From Prevotella sp. CAG:485 (GTDB taxonomy: Bacteria > Bacteroidota > Bacteroidia > Bacteroidales > Muribaculaceae): a DNA stretch of 56,258 nucleotides. Position numbers and translations under genes: made by a program. The notes under the pieces are model-generated. The model saw nothing but the letters and a program-made list of their open reading frames with translations. It was not told where the DNA came from and did no database searches. The stretch lies in contig FR897877.1 of assembly GCA_000437495.1 (NCBI GenBank), positions 21,445-77,702 of the forward strand. Reading direction: 5' to 3'. Within the stretch, counting starts at the first letter, position 1, and each line of letters opens with the position of its first letter. This document shows, one piece after another, positions 35,113 through 42,197 of the stretch.

Positions 35113-35973
35113 ATGCGACAATTAAAAATAAATCCTTCAATAACGACCCGCGACAGCAAGGCATTGGATCGTTATTTACAAGAAATTGGCAGGGAAGATC
35201 TTATATCGGTGCAGGATGAAGTGGATCTTGCGCGTCGTATAAGAGAAGGCGACCAAAAGGCTTTAGATAAATTAGTTCGCGCTAATTTAAGATTTGTTGT
35301 TTCAGTAGCCAAGCAATATCAGAATCAGGGACTCAGTCTACCCGACTTAATAAATGAAGGGAACCTGGGCCTGATACGGGCAGCGCAAAGGTTTGACGAA
35401 ACACGCGGTTTCAAATTCATTAGCTACGCTGTGTGGTGGGTTCGTCAAAGCATTCTCCAGGCTTTGGCCGAGCAGAGCCGTATAGTTCGTTTGCCGCTCA
35501 ACAGGGTTGGCTCTCTTAACAAAATAAACAAGGAACGAAGCAAATTCGAGCAGGAGTTCGAGCGCATTCCCAGTGCTGAGGAATTGGCTGAACGCCTCGA
35601 TATTCCTGCCGACCAGGTGGCTGATACTATGAAGGTGTCGGGCCGGCATATCAGTGTTGACGCACCGTTTGCCGACGGCGATGAAAACTCGCTTCTCGAT
35701 GTGCTTATAAACGATGACACACCCACTCCCGATCGTGTGCTGAATCAGGAATCTCTCTCCAAGGAGGTTGACAGAGCGCTTCAACAGCTCGACGAACGTG
35801 AACGCAATATCGTAAAGATGTTCTTCGGCATCGGCGGTCAGGAGATGACTCTTGAGGAAATAGGCGCGAAATATGACCTTACCCGCGAACGCGTACGTCA
35901 GATAAAGGAGAAGGCCATTCGCAGGCTGAAGAGCCAGAAGAGCCGTCTGCTGAAGTCATACCTCGGCGAATAA
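35113..35973 (+). CDS. RNA polymerase primary-type sigma factor (RpoD/SigA family), copy 2
   Basis: A second 286-residue primary-type sigma, collinear with the one at 8010-8870 and about 84% identical by eye. Regions 2.3-2.4 (FDETRGFKFISYAVWWVRQSI) and 4.2 (TLEEIGAKYDLTRERVRQIK) are nearly the same, so it should read the same promoters. Differences concentrate in region 1.2, the region 3 linker and around PTPDRVLNQESLSKEVDRAL. Its first 80 codons are much richer in AT-ending codons (TTA, ATA, AAA) than the rest of the gene or than copy 1. It has its own terminator and sits after feoAB without an obvious functional link. Confidence 0.92.
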   Translation: MRQLKINPSITTRDSKALDRYLQEIGREDLISVQDEVDLARRIREGDQKALDKLVRANLRFVVSVAKQYQNQGLSLPDLINEGNLGLIRAAQRFDETRGFKFISYAVWWVRQSILQALAEQSRIVRLPLNRVGSLNKINKERSKFEQEFERIPSAEELAERLDIPADQVADTMKVSGRHISVDAPFADGDENSLLDVLINDDTPTPDRVLNQESLSKEVDRALQQLDERERNIVKMFFGIGGQEMTLEEIGAKYDLTRERVRQIKEKAIRRLKSQKSRLLKSYLGE

Positions 35974-36006
35974 CACTTCATCTGCCGAACGAATCACAAA
36001 ATAGAG

Positions 36007-36056
36007 ATGCTGCCGGAAGCCTCTGCAAATGCAGACAATTTCCGGCAGCATTTTTA
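36007..36056 (+). terminator. Terminator after the second rpoD gene
   Basis: A perfect 12-bp stem, ATGCTGCCGGAA (36007-36018) with TTCCGGCAGCAT (36040-36051), followed by TTTTATT. It lies between convergent rpoD and lpdA and could also end the lpdA transcript. Confidence 0.85.
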
Positions 36057-36068
36057 TTCCTGTAATGT

Positions 36069-37427
36069 TTACTTCACGTTGCGGGCAGCTGACATCAGCA
36101 CTTCGCTTACGGTGGGATGGCCAAAGATTATATCCAGCATTTTGTCGCGGGTAACACCGGCCGACATCATATCAGCGCATTGCTGAGCCAGGTCAGCAGC
36201 CTGTACGCCCATGATATGAGCGCCTACCAGGCAACCGCTCACCTTGTCGAAAATCAGCTTCACGAGGCCGTCAGGCTCGCCCATGGCAAGGGATTTGCCG
36301 TTGGCGCGGAAGAAGCTCTGGCCAATCATTATCTCCATGCCCTTTTCCTTGCACTGAGCCTCAGTGAGACCTACCATGCCACATTCAGGCGTTGTAAAGA
36401 CAGCACTCGGAACAACGTTGAAGTCTATGTCGTCTTCCTTGCCGAGAATTGCATTCAGCGCATGCTGTCCCTGGAACGAAGCCACATGAGCAAGCATCAT
36501 GCGTGCGTTGCAGTCGCCGATGGCGAAGATATGAGGCACGTTGGTGCGCATCCAGCCATCAACTTCAATGCCGCGGCGGGTGTACTGAACACCGGCGTTG
36601 TCAAGACCGCAAGTGTCAAGACGGGGAGCACGGCCAACAGCCATCAGAAGGTCGCTGCTTACAACCTCTTCCTCCTTCTCCTTCACCTTATAATGCACCA
36701 CGCACTGATATTCATCGTTCTGCTCAATTGACGTAGCGGCAGCTCCGGTGATAATTTTGATACCCTGTTTGGTGAGGGCAGCTTTCAGGCGTTTGGCTAT
36801 ATCAGCGTCGAAAGGCGGAAGAATCTGCTTCATGAACTCTATGACCGTTACCTTGGAGCCGAGTGCTGAGAATATGCCGGCAAATTCCATGCCGATAACG
36901 CCGCCGCCGATGATGGTCAGCGATTCGGGAATATGGTCTATCGACAGAATATCGGTGGAGTCCATTACGCAGTCAAGGTCAGCGCCCGGAATAGGCAGTG
37001 CTTTTGAAACAGAGCCTGTGGCGATTATGAAATTATCGGCCGTATATGATTCGCCGTCACATTCCACAGTGTTGGGGTCAGTGAATTTGGCGAAGCCTTT
37101 AACTACGTTGACCTTGGCCATCTTCATCATCTGCTCCACACCTGCGCGCAGGGTCTCAACAACCTTGTTTTTGCGCTCCATCACCTTGTCGAAATCCAAG
37201 GTAAAGGTGAAGTCATCAATGCCAAAAGCCTCGGCGTTCTTGAACTGACTTACTATCTCGGCGTTTCTAACGAGGCATTTTGTGGGGATGCAGCCTTCGT
37301 TGAGGCAAGTACCGCCTAACTCCGCACCCTCAAAAAGGGTAACGTTTAAGCCTGCTTTGCCGGCTTCGTAAGCGGTTTCATAACCACCGGGGCCTGCGCC
37401 TATTATAATCAGATCTGATTTATTCAT
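36069..37427 (-). CDS. lpdA: Dihydrolipoyl dehydrogenase (E3)
   Basis: A flavoprotein of 452 residues that reoxidises dihydrolipoamide in 2-oxoacid dehydrogenase or glycine cleavage complexes. The start at 37427 (MNKSDLIIIG) places the FAD-binding GAGPGGYE at residues 10-17. A longer frame to 37574 runs into the repeat element and is not credible. The redox disulfide is Cys41/Cys46 (GGTCLNEGCIPTK). The second dinucleotide site is GGGVIGMEFAGIF, and the C-terminal interface motif HPTVSEVL carries the catalytic His. No E1 or E2 gene is nearby. A truncated repeat element lies about 40 bases upstream. Confidence 0.94.
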   Translation of the reverse strand: MNKSDLIIIGAGPGGYETAYEAGKAGLNVTLFEGAELGGTCLNEGCIPTKCLVRNAEIVSQFKNAEAFGIDDFTFTLDFDKVMERKNKVVETLRAGVEQMMKMAKVNVVKGFAKFTDPNTVECDGESYTADNFIIATGSVSKALPIPGADLDCVMDSTDILSIDHIPESLTIIGGGVIGMEFAGIFSALGSKVTVIEFMKQILPPFDADIAKRLKAALTKQGIKIITGAAATSIEQNDEYQCVVHYKVKEKEEEVVSSDLLMAVGRAPRLDTCGLDNAGVQYTRRGIEVDGWMRTNVPHIFAIGDCNARMMLAHVASFQGQHALNAILGKEDDIDFNVVPSAVFTTPECGMVGLTEAQCKEKGMEIMIGQSFFRANGKSLAMGEPDGLVKLIFDKVSGCLVGAHIMGVQAADLAQQCADMMSAGVTRDKMLDIIFGHPTVSEVLMSAARNVK

Positions 37428-37468
37428 GTCAATCAATTTTGGATAGCTCAAAGAGCCGTAAAAATATA

Positions 37469-37741
37469 GACCCCATTCCACAAAAAATGTTAACGCCGGG
37501 GTCGCAGGGCTGAGGTGATTTTTGCAAGTTGAGGAGGGCGCATAGCGAGCTATGTAACCGACGAAACTTGGCAAAAAGCGCCCAACCCTGCGAGACTTGA
37601 GTAACTTTAGTCTTGTGTTTTAGTGCCAAAATAAAAATTTATTTTGAGGCCTGATTAAAACCTCTTTGGGTGGTTAAATTTTAATTTTATGCATTGTTAA
37701 AAATTCTGTTCTTTGCAGAGCCTTTCTTATATTAGTTTTCA
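37469..37741 (-). mobile_element. Truncated copy of the MITE-like element
   Basis: About 273 bases that match the element at 48046-48359 at roughly 95% identity, from the left end (GACCCCATTCCACAAAAAAT) to 37741, where similarity stops abruptly. The right inverted repeat is missing and no target duplication can be paired. It lies 41 bases upstream of lpdA in the same orientation as the full copy has to ettA. The minus-strand 66-codon reading frame over it is not treated as a gene. Confidence 0.75.
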
Positions 37742-37777
37742 TTTCTTCGGTTGACTTCCGGCGCTTTCAGCCAAGTT

Positions 37778-37924
37778 TCATTGGTGCCCTAAGGGGAAGA
37801 TAAGTGTCCAGGCCGAACCGTGACGCACTGTATCGGTTTTGGCTTTGGCGGGTTGCTGCGCCCGGGCGCCGGTGATGACAAGAGATATAATTATGGCCGT
37901 TGTGGCGGCTCGCAGTAATTTCAT
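37778..37924 (-). pseudogene. Stub of a secreted or outer-membrane protein gene
   Basis: A 48-codon frame beginning with a convincing signal peptide (MKLLRAATTAIIISLVITGA, then RAQ) and then a short mature part (QPAKAKTDTVRHGSAWTLIF, then PLGHQ) before TGA. It ends 36 bases from the broken right end of the repeat element, so the gene probably lost the rest of its sequence by deletion or element-linked rearrangement. A TAACTTTG box ends four bases before its ATG. The parent family is not certain; an outer-membrane protein is likely from the style of the N-terminus. Confidence 0.55.
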
Positions 37925-37928
37925 GGCG

Positions 37929-37960
37929 CAAAGTTAGTTATTTCCGCGTCAACGGCCAAC
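37929..37960 (-). promoter_or_regulatory. Promoter of the secreted-protein stub
   Basis: On the minus strand GTTG (37960-37957), a 20-base spacer and TAACTTTG (37936-37929), four bases before the ATG. This predicts a leaderless transcript and shows the stub was once a real gene. Confidence 0.6.
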
Positions 37961-38008
37961 CAAAACGGCAATCTTTGCGTTCTAATAATAGAAAAGTAAC
38001 GATAAAAG

Positions 38009-38488
38009 ATGAACGACAAAGACTATAATCCGCGTTTTATGGCAATGGCCACAAAGCTGAGCTATGACAATATTGATAAAGGTGGCGGACCTTTCGGCGC
38101 CGTCATAGTAAAGGGCGATGAGGTGATAAGCACAGGCGCCAATTCTGTAACACTGCTCAACGACCCTACTGCGCATGCCGAGGTGCTGGCCATACGCAAT
38201 GCCTGCGCACAGCTCAAGGACTTCCGGCTCACTGACTGCATAGTCTACAGCTCGTGCGAGCCGTGTCCCATGTGCCTGAGCGCCCTTTACTGGGCCGGGG
38301 TGAAGAAAATCTTCTTTGCCAACACCAAGGAGGATGCCGCCGCCATTGATTTCTCCGACAATTTCATCTACGAGGAGCTTGCCCGCAAACGCGAATACCG
38401 TCATCTGCCGGCTATCCATGTTGACGGCACAGGGGCTATAAAAGCCTTCGAGAAATGGGCTGCCAAGTCTGACAAAACGCCTTATTGA
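38009..38488 (+). CDS. Guanine deaminase-like protein (cytidine deaminase fold)
   Basis: A 159-residue zinc deaminase. The active-site motifs are HAE at residues 56-58 (NDPTAHAEVLAI) and PCPMC at 85-89, giving His56, Cys86 and Cys89 as zinc ligands and Glu58 as proton shuttle. The pattern GGPFGAVIVKGDEVI with the C-terminal segment DFSDNFIYEELARKR is closest to B. subtilis-type guanine deaminase, which turns guanine into xanthine for purine salvage. A tRNA adenosine deaminase is less likely because that family lacks this C-terminal region. No clear promoter was found. Confidence 0.8.
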   Translation: MNDKDYNPRFMAMATKLSYDNIDKGGGPFGAVIVKGDEVISTGANSVTLLNDPTAHAEVLAIRNACAQLKDFRLTDCIVYSSCEPCPMCLSALYWAGVKKIFFANTKEDAAAIDFSDNFIYEELARKREYRHLPAIHVDGTGAIKAFEKWAAKSDKTPY

Positions 38489-38562
38489 TTAAAACGTCAG
38501 CCGGCGGCTGATCTCAAAATGCATCTTTCAGACCGCGGTGAGGTTTGTTGTGGCAGGCGCAT

Positions 38563-38594
38563 GTTGCCACAGTGTGGAAAATTTGTTAACTTTG
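38563..38594 (+). promoter_or_regulatory. Promoter of pheS-nth
   Basis: GTTG at 38563-38566, a 20-base spacer and TAACTTTG at 38587-38594. The predicted leader before pheS is about 17 bases, too short for an attenuator. Confidence 0.75.
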
Positions 38595-38615
38595 CATCCG
38601 TAAAAATCATCATTC

Positions 38616-39638
38616 ATGAAGGAAGAAATCGCTGCATTGCGTCAAGAGATAGCAGAGCTGACAGCTTCCACCGCTGCAGAAGCCGAAGCACTGAGAGTAA
38701 AATACTTAGGCAAGAAGGGACCGGTGCAGGCCCTCTTTGCCCGTTTCCGTGAGGTTGCACCGGCCGACAAGAAGGAGATGGGTCAGTTGCTCAACGCTCT
38801 GAAAACGGAAGCCACAGAACGTATCAATGCTCTTAAGCAGACCTGTGCGTGTGCCGACGATCCGGCTCTGGCATCGCTCGACCTGACTCGCACCGCCTCG
38901 CCGCTGCCTTTCGGCACACGTCATCCGCTGTCGCTGGTTCAAGCCGAAATAATCGACATCTTCGGCCGCATGGGCTTTACCATTGCTGAAGGCCCGGAGG
39001 TGGAAGACGACTGGCATGTGTTCTCTTCGCTCAACTTTGCTGAAGACCATCCGGCACGCGATATGCAGGACACATTCTTCATATCCAACAATCAGCAGGT
39101 ACTTCTGCGCACACACACCTCGTCAGTGCAGACGCGCACCATGGAGGCCAACAAACCGCCTATCCGCATCATCTGTCCCGGCCGCGTTTACCGCAATGAG
39201 GCAGTGTCTGCCCGCGCCCACTGTTTCTTCCACCAGGTAGAGGGACTTTATGTTGACAAGAATGTGTCGTTTGCCGACCTGCGCCAGGTGCTTCTCAGCT
39301 TTGCACGCCAGATGTTCGGCGCCGACACCAAGATTCGTCTGCGTCCGAGCTACTTCCCCTTCACCGAACCGAGCGCCGAGATGGACATCAGCTGCAACAT
39401 CTGCGGCGGCAAGGGATGCGCGCTCTGCAAAGGTACGGGCTGGGTTGAGATTTTAGGCTGCGGCATGGTCGACCCCAACGTGCTGAAGGCCTGCGGCATT
39501 GACCCCGATGTTTATTCGGGCTACGCCTTCGGCATGGGTGTGGAACGTATTGCCAACCTCAAATACAGGGTCAGCGACCTGCGTCTGTTCTCTGAGAACG
39601 ACGTGCGCTTCCTCCATCTCTTCGATTCAGCCCGCTGA
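38616..39638 (+). CDS. pheS: Phenylalanyl-tRNA synthetase alpha subunit
   Basis: The catalytic subunit of the alpha2-beta2 enzyme that charges tRNA-Phe. The N-terminal coiled coil (EEIAALRQEIAEL region) binds tRNA. Class II motifs follow: motif 2 in CPGRVYRNEAVSARAHCFFH and motif 3 in GMGVERIANLKY. A CNICGGKGCALCKGTG cysteine cluster precedes motif 3, as in most bacterial PheS. The 340-residue length is normal. The pheT gene is not adjacent, unlike in many bacteria. The stop overlaps the nth start by one base. Confidence 0.96.
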   Translation: MKEEIAALRQEIAELTASTAAEAEALRVKYLGKKGPVQALFARFREVAPADKKEMGQLLNALKTEATERINALKQTCACADDPALASLDLTRTASPLPFGTRHPLSLVQAEIIDIFGRMGFTIAEGPEVEDDWHVFSSLNFAEDHPARDMQDTFFISNNQQVLLRTHTSSVQTRTMEANKPPIRIICPGRVYRNEAVSARAHCFFHQVEGLYVDKNVSFADLRQVLLSFARQMFGADTKIRLRPSYFPFTEPSAEMDISCNICGGKGCALCKGTGWVEILGCGMVDPNVLKACGIDPDVYSGYAFGMGVERIANLKYRVSDLRLFSENDVRFLHLFDSAR

Positions 39639-40276
39639 TGACCCTCAAAGACCGCTATAACGGCGTCATAGAGTGGTTTCAGGCCAATATGCCCGAACCT
39701 AAGACTGAGCTGCAATATGACTCGCCGTTCCACCTGCTGTTGGCCGTTATCCTGTCGGCTCAATGCACCGACAAGCGCGTGAACATTGTAACTCCGCCTC
39801 TGTTTGAGGCCTACCCCACTCCGGATGATTTGGCCGCTGCAACAGAGGAGGAGGTTTATGAATACATCAAGAGCGTAACCTTCCCCAACAACAAAACGCG
39901 GTCGCTGCTCAAGGCGGCGCGGATGCTCGTTGACGACTTCAACAGCGAGGTGCCGTCAGACCTCGATAAGCTGATGAAGCTCCCGGGAGTGGGTCGCAAA
40001 ACGGCCAACGTAATGCTCTCAGTGGTGTGGAACAAGGCCGCTATGGCCGTGGACACGCACGTCTTTCGCGTCAGCAACCGCATAGGGCTGACCAACAACT
40101 CGCCGTCGCCGCTGCACACAGAAAAAACACTGATGCGCCATATACCCACCGAACTGGTGGCTACAGCGCATCACTGGCTTATTCTTCACGGACGATACGT
40201 TTGCAAAGCACGCAGGCCTCTGTGCCTGGAATGTGGTCTGCAGCCCTATTGCCGCTTTTTCAATAAAAAAGGATAA
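39638..40276 (+). CDS. nth: Endonuclease III
   Basis: A base-excision repair glycosylase/AP lyase that removes oxidised pyrimidines. The helix-hairpin-helix LPGVGRKTANVMLS contains the catalytic Lys, and the catalytic Asp lies in AVDTHVFRVSNR. The 4Fe-4S cluster is bound by four Cys with the exact spacing C-x6-C-x2-C-x5-C at the C-terminus (CKARRPLCLECGLQPYC). The 212-residue length is standard. It is translationally coupled to pheS. Confidence 0.96.
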   Translation: MTLKDRYNGVIEWFQANMPEPKTELQYDSPFHLLLAVILSAQCTDKRVNIVTPPLFEAYPTPDDLAAATEEEVYEYIKSVTFPNNKTRSLLKAARMLVDDFNSEVPSDLDKLMKLPGVGRKTANVMLSVVWNKAAMAVDTHVFRVSNRIGLTNNSPSPLHTEKTLMRHIPTELVATAHHWLILHGRYVCKARRPLCLECGLQPYCRFFNKKG

Positions 40277-40318
40277 TATTCAGATACCCTCAAAGGGAGT
40301 CTCTGAGGCTCGTTGACG

Positions 40319-40921
40319 TTACCAGGCGTTGACGTGAATCTTCGCCGGCTTGAACTTATCCTTTGGCGTAGGAGCCGGTGCATTGGGGTCGGGATAGCCG
40401 AGGCATACCACATTCAGCGGTATCACATTTGCCGGAATTTTCAGCACCTTACACAGCGCCTCACAACGGTCGGTGTTGGGATATACACCACACCAAACGC
40501 CGCCAAGACCCATGGAATGGGCCGCCAGAAGTATGTTCTGTGTGGCAGCGCTGCAATCCTGCACCCAGAAGTCGCGTGCCTGCCCCTCAAGGGCCTGGTT
40601 CATATCGCCGCACACCACAATGCACAACGGCGCTTTGGCAGCGTGTGAATTGGGGATGGCCTGCTTGATGGCGTTGCGCACTTCGGGATTGGTAACGGTA
40701 ATAAACTCCCACGGCTGTTTGTTGACTGCCGAAGGCGCGCACATGGCAGCCTGAAGCAAGGTTGTGGTTACGCTGTCGGGAATGGCTGTGGGCGCATACT
40801 GCCGCACGCTTGTGCGCGTGGCTATGCAGTTGAGCACAGGATTGTAGCAGCACATGGGCTGAGCTGTGGCTGCAACGACGCCGCTTAGGCTCAGCAGGAC
40901 TGTTAAAATCAGTTTTTTCAT
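40319..40921 (-). CDS. Exported nitroreductase-family protein
   Basis: A 200-residue FMN-dependent nitroreductase-fold protein. TRTSVRQYAPTAIPDSVTTT and APSAVNKQPWEFI are the family's FMN-binding segments, and AAHSMGLGGVWCGV is the other conserved block. Unusually it starts with a signal peptide (MKKLILTVLLSLSGVVAATA, then QP), so it should be periplasmic, where a flavin would have to be supplied. The substrate is unknown. The upstream region carries four 9-10 bp tandem repeats, listed separately. The physiological role cannot be given. Confidence 0.85.
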   Translation of the reverse strand: MKKLILTVLLSLSGVVAATAQPMCCYNPVLNCIATRTSVRQYAPTAIPDSVTTTLLQAAMCAPSAVNKQPWEFITVTNPEVRNAIKQAIPNSHAAKAPLCIVVCGDMNQALEGQARDFWVQDCSAATQNILLAAHSMGLGGVWCGVYPNTDRCEALCKVLKIPANVIPLNVVCLGYPDPNAPAPTPKDKFKPAKIHVNAW

Positions 40922-40937
40922 AGATAACTTACGATTA

Positions 40938-40977
40938 GGGTTGATGAGGTTGATTGGGGTTGATTGAGTTTGATTAG
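40938..40977. repeat. Four tandem 9-10 bp repeats upstream of the exported nitroreductase
   Basis: Repeats of the form GGTTGATTG: GGTTGATGA, GGTTGATTGG, GGTTGATTGA and GTTTGATTAG, spaced one helical turn apart. They begin 17 bases upstream of the minus-strand start codon at 40921. The period suggests stacked binding sites on one DNA face. Replication slippage of a spacer sequence is the alternative. Confidence 0.6.
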
Positions 40978-40984
40978 AGCTGAA

Positions 40985-41016
40985 AGGCGGCGCAAGGCAA
41001 ATGCCTCACACCGCCT
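40985..41016 (-). terminator. Hairpin downstream of the rubrerythrin gene
   Basis: Nested stems AGGCGG with CCGCCT (40985-40990, 41011-41016) and an inner AGGCA/TGCCT. It lies 25 bases after the rubrerythrin stop on the minus strand. The T-run is poor, so it may protect mRNA ends rather than terminate alone. Confidence 0.45.
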
Positions 41017-41040
41017 CATAATGTTGCTGTCAGTCAGACA

Positions 41041-41595
41041 TTATTTCTTGTTGCCGAAATAACGCTCGAAGAGGCCTGCGAAGCCGCGACCGTGGCGAGC
41101 CTCGTCTTTTGCCATTTCGTGAACGGTGTCGTGGATTGCGTCCAGACCCTGCTCTTTGGCATTGCGGGCAATGCGCATCTTGTCGGCATTGGCGCCGGCT
41201 TCAGCGTGCATACGTTTGTCGAGGTTGGTCTTGGTGTCCCAAACCATATCGCCAAGGAGTTCGGCGAACTTGGCTGCATGTTCAGCCTCTTCCCAAGCAT
41301 AGCGCTTGAAAGCCTCAGCTATTTCAGGATAGCCTTCGCGGTCGGCCTGGCGCGACATGGCCAGATACATACCTACCTCTGTGCACTCGCCCATGAAATG
41401 AGTGTTGAGGTCTTTAATCATCTCCTCGCTTGTGCCTTTGGCAACGCCAATCTCATGTTCGGTAACGAACTTCAGCAGCTCGTCTTCGTCCATCTTTTTA
41501 AATTTGGAAGCGGGGGCGCCGCACATCGGGCATTTCTCGGGAGCTTCAGCACCTTCGGCGATGTAGCCGCATACGGTGCAAATCCATTTTGTCAT
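41041..41595 (-). CDS. Reverse rubrerythrin (peroxide reductase)
   Basis: A 184-residue non-heme iron protein that reduces hydrogen peroxide in anaerobes. A rubredoxin-like iron site comes first (Cys6, Cys9, Cys22, Cys25; WICTVCGY and CPMCGAP). The ferritin-like di-iron domain follows, with EVGMYLAMSR, YAWEEAEHAAKF and AKDEARHGRGF supplying the Glu and His ligands. This order is the reverse of classic rubrerythrin. The start at 41595 (MTKWIC) is chosen because the longer frame upstream runs into the PerR-like gene. It is the partner of the upstream regulator. Confidence 0.92.
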   Translation of the reverse strand: MTKWICTVCGYIAEGAEAPEKCPMCGAPASKFKKMDEDELLKFVTEHEIGVAKGTSEEMIKDLNTHFMGECTEVGMYLAMSRQADREGYPEIAEAFKRYAWEEAEHAAKFAELLGDMVWDTKTNLDKRMHAEAGANADKMRIARNAKEQGLDAIHDTVHEMAKDEARHGRGFAGLFERYFGNKK

Positions 41596-41671
41596 AGTCG
41601 GTGTAAGATTTGTTGTGTGTTTATGTTTTGTGGCACTGTTAAGGTTCTGCCTCTTCAACGCCGTTGTTGGT

Positions 41672-42082
41672 TCATGAATGTCGTCTGCACTTTTCGCAAA
41701 TGCCATTGAAGGTAACGTGCATCTCAGCCTGCGACGGGCCACCGTAGTCCTTCATCCGCTGCCAGTCGGCCTCCTGCACTGGTATGTCGGTGATGCTTTT
41801 GCAGCAGCGGCAGAAGAAGTGTGCGTGGGGCGTGAGATTGGTCTCGAAAACCAGCGGATGCACCCCTATGCTCAGCGTCTGTACCACTCCGGCATCGCTG
41901 AACAGCCGCAGGGTGTTGTAGACTGTGGTGCGCGATATCATCGGCATCTCCTTATGCAGATTCTCAAAGATTTCTTCTGCCGAGGAGTGGTCGCGATGTT
42001 CCATCAGGTATGTCAGCACCGTCAGCCGCTGATGCGACGGGCGTATGCCGAATTGATGCAGAATATCGAGTGCTGATGACAT
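41672..42082 (-). CDS. perR: Fur-family regulator, PerR-like
   Basis: A 136-residue Fur-fold repressor. The winged helix (SHQRLTVLTYLMEHRDH, then SRTTVYNTLRLFSDAGVV) is followed by a dimer domain with HAHFFCRCCKSI and the CEKC pair forming the structural zinc site. Its place directly before a peroxide-reducing rubrerythrin supports a peroxide-sensing PerR role over iron-sensing Fur. That is an inference from context. The ATG at 42082 is preferred to a TTG two codons upstream. A palindrome in its leader may be its own operator. Confidence 0.85.
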   Translation of the reverse strand: MSSALDILHQFGIRPSHQRLTVLTYLMEHRDHSSAEEIFENLHKEMPMISRTTVYNTLRLFSDAGVVQTLSIGVHPLVFETNLTPHAHFFCRCCKSITDIPVQEADWQRMKDYGGPSQAEMHVTFNGICEKCRRHS

Positions 42083-42106
42083 AGGCAATCTGTTATTGAT
42101 ACAAAG

Positions 42107-42121
42107 CTGTATTCAGTACAG
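42107..42121. promoter_or_regulatory. Palindrome in the perR leader, possible autoregulatory site
   Basis: CTGTA (42107-42111), five bases, TACAG (42117-42121), between the perR -7 box and its start codon. It does not match the B. subtilis PerR box, so binding by this regulator is only a suggestion from position. Confidence 0.4.
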
Positions 42122-42135
42122 ACTTTTATTCGGTG

Positions 42136-42167
42136 CAAAGTTAATCTATTTTTCTTTATCTGCCAAA
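42136..42167 (-). promoter_or_regulatory. Promoter of perR-rubrerythrin
   Basis: On the minus strand TTTG (42167-42164), a 20-base spacer and TAACTTTG (42143-42136), an exact consensus. It gives a leader of about 50 bases. Confidence 0.82.
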
Positions 42168-42185
42168 TATTTGGGGAGATTTTTT

Positions 42186-42193
42186 TAATTTTG
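42186..42193 (+). promoter_or_regulatory. -7 box next to the tilS start codon
   Basis: TAATTTTG ends four bases before the ATG at 42198. It would give a leaderless tilS mRNA. The -33 element is weak. Confidence 0.45.
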
Positions 42194-42197
42194 AGGC

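Noticed and set aside
37428..37574. N-terminal extension of lpdA to 37574
   Set aside because: The extra 49 residues come from the repeat element, and the FAD-binding motif is correctly placed from the start at 37427.
37429..37629. 66-codon frame over the truncated element
   Set aside because: The frame runs through a repeat element and the lpdA leader. The matching frame in the full copy has a different end and one of two differences changes an amino acid, so sequence rather than protein seems conserved.
41596..41742. N-terminal extension of the rubrerythrin gene
   Set aside because: It overlaps the end of the PerR-like gene and lacks similarity. The rubredoxin site begins at once from the ATG at 41595.
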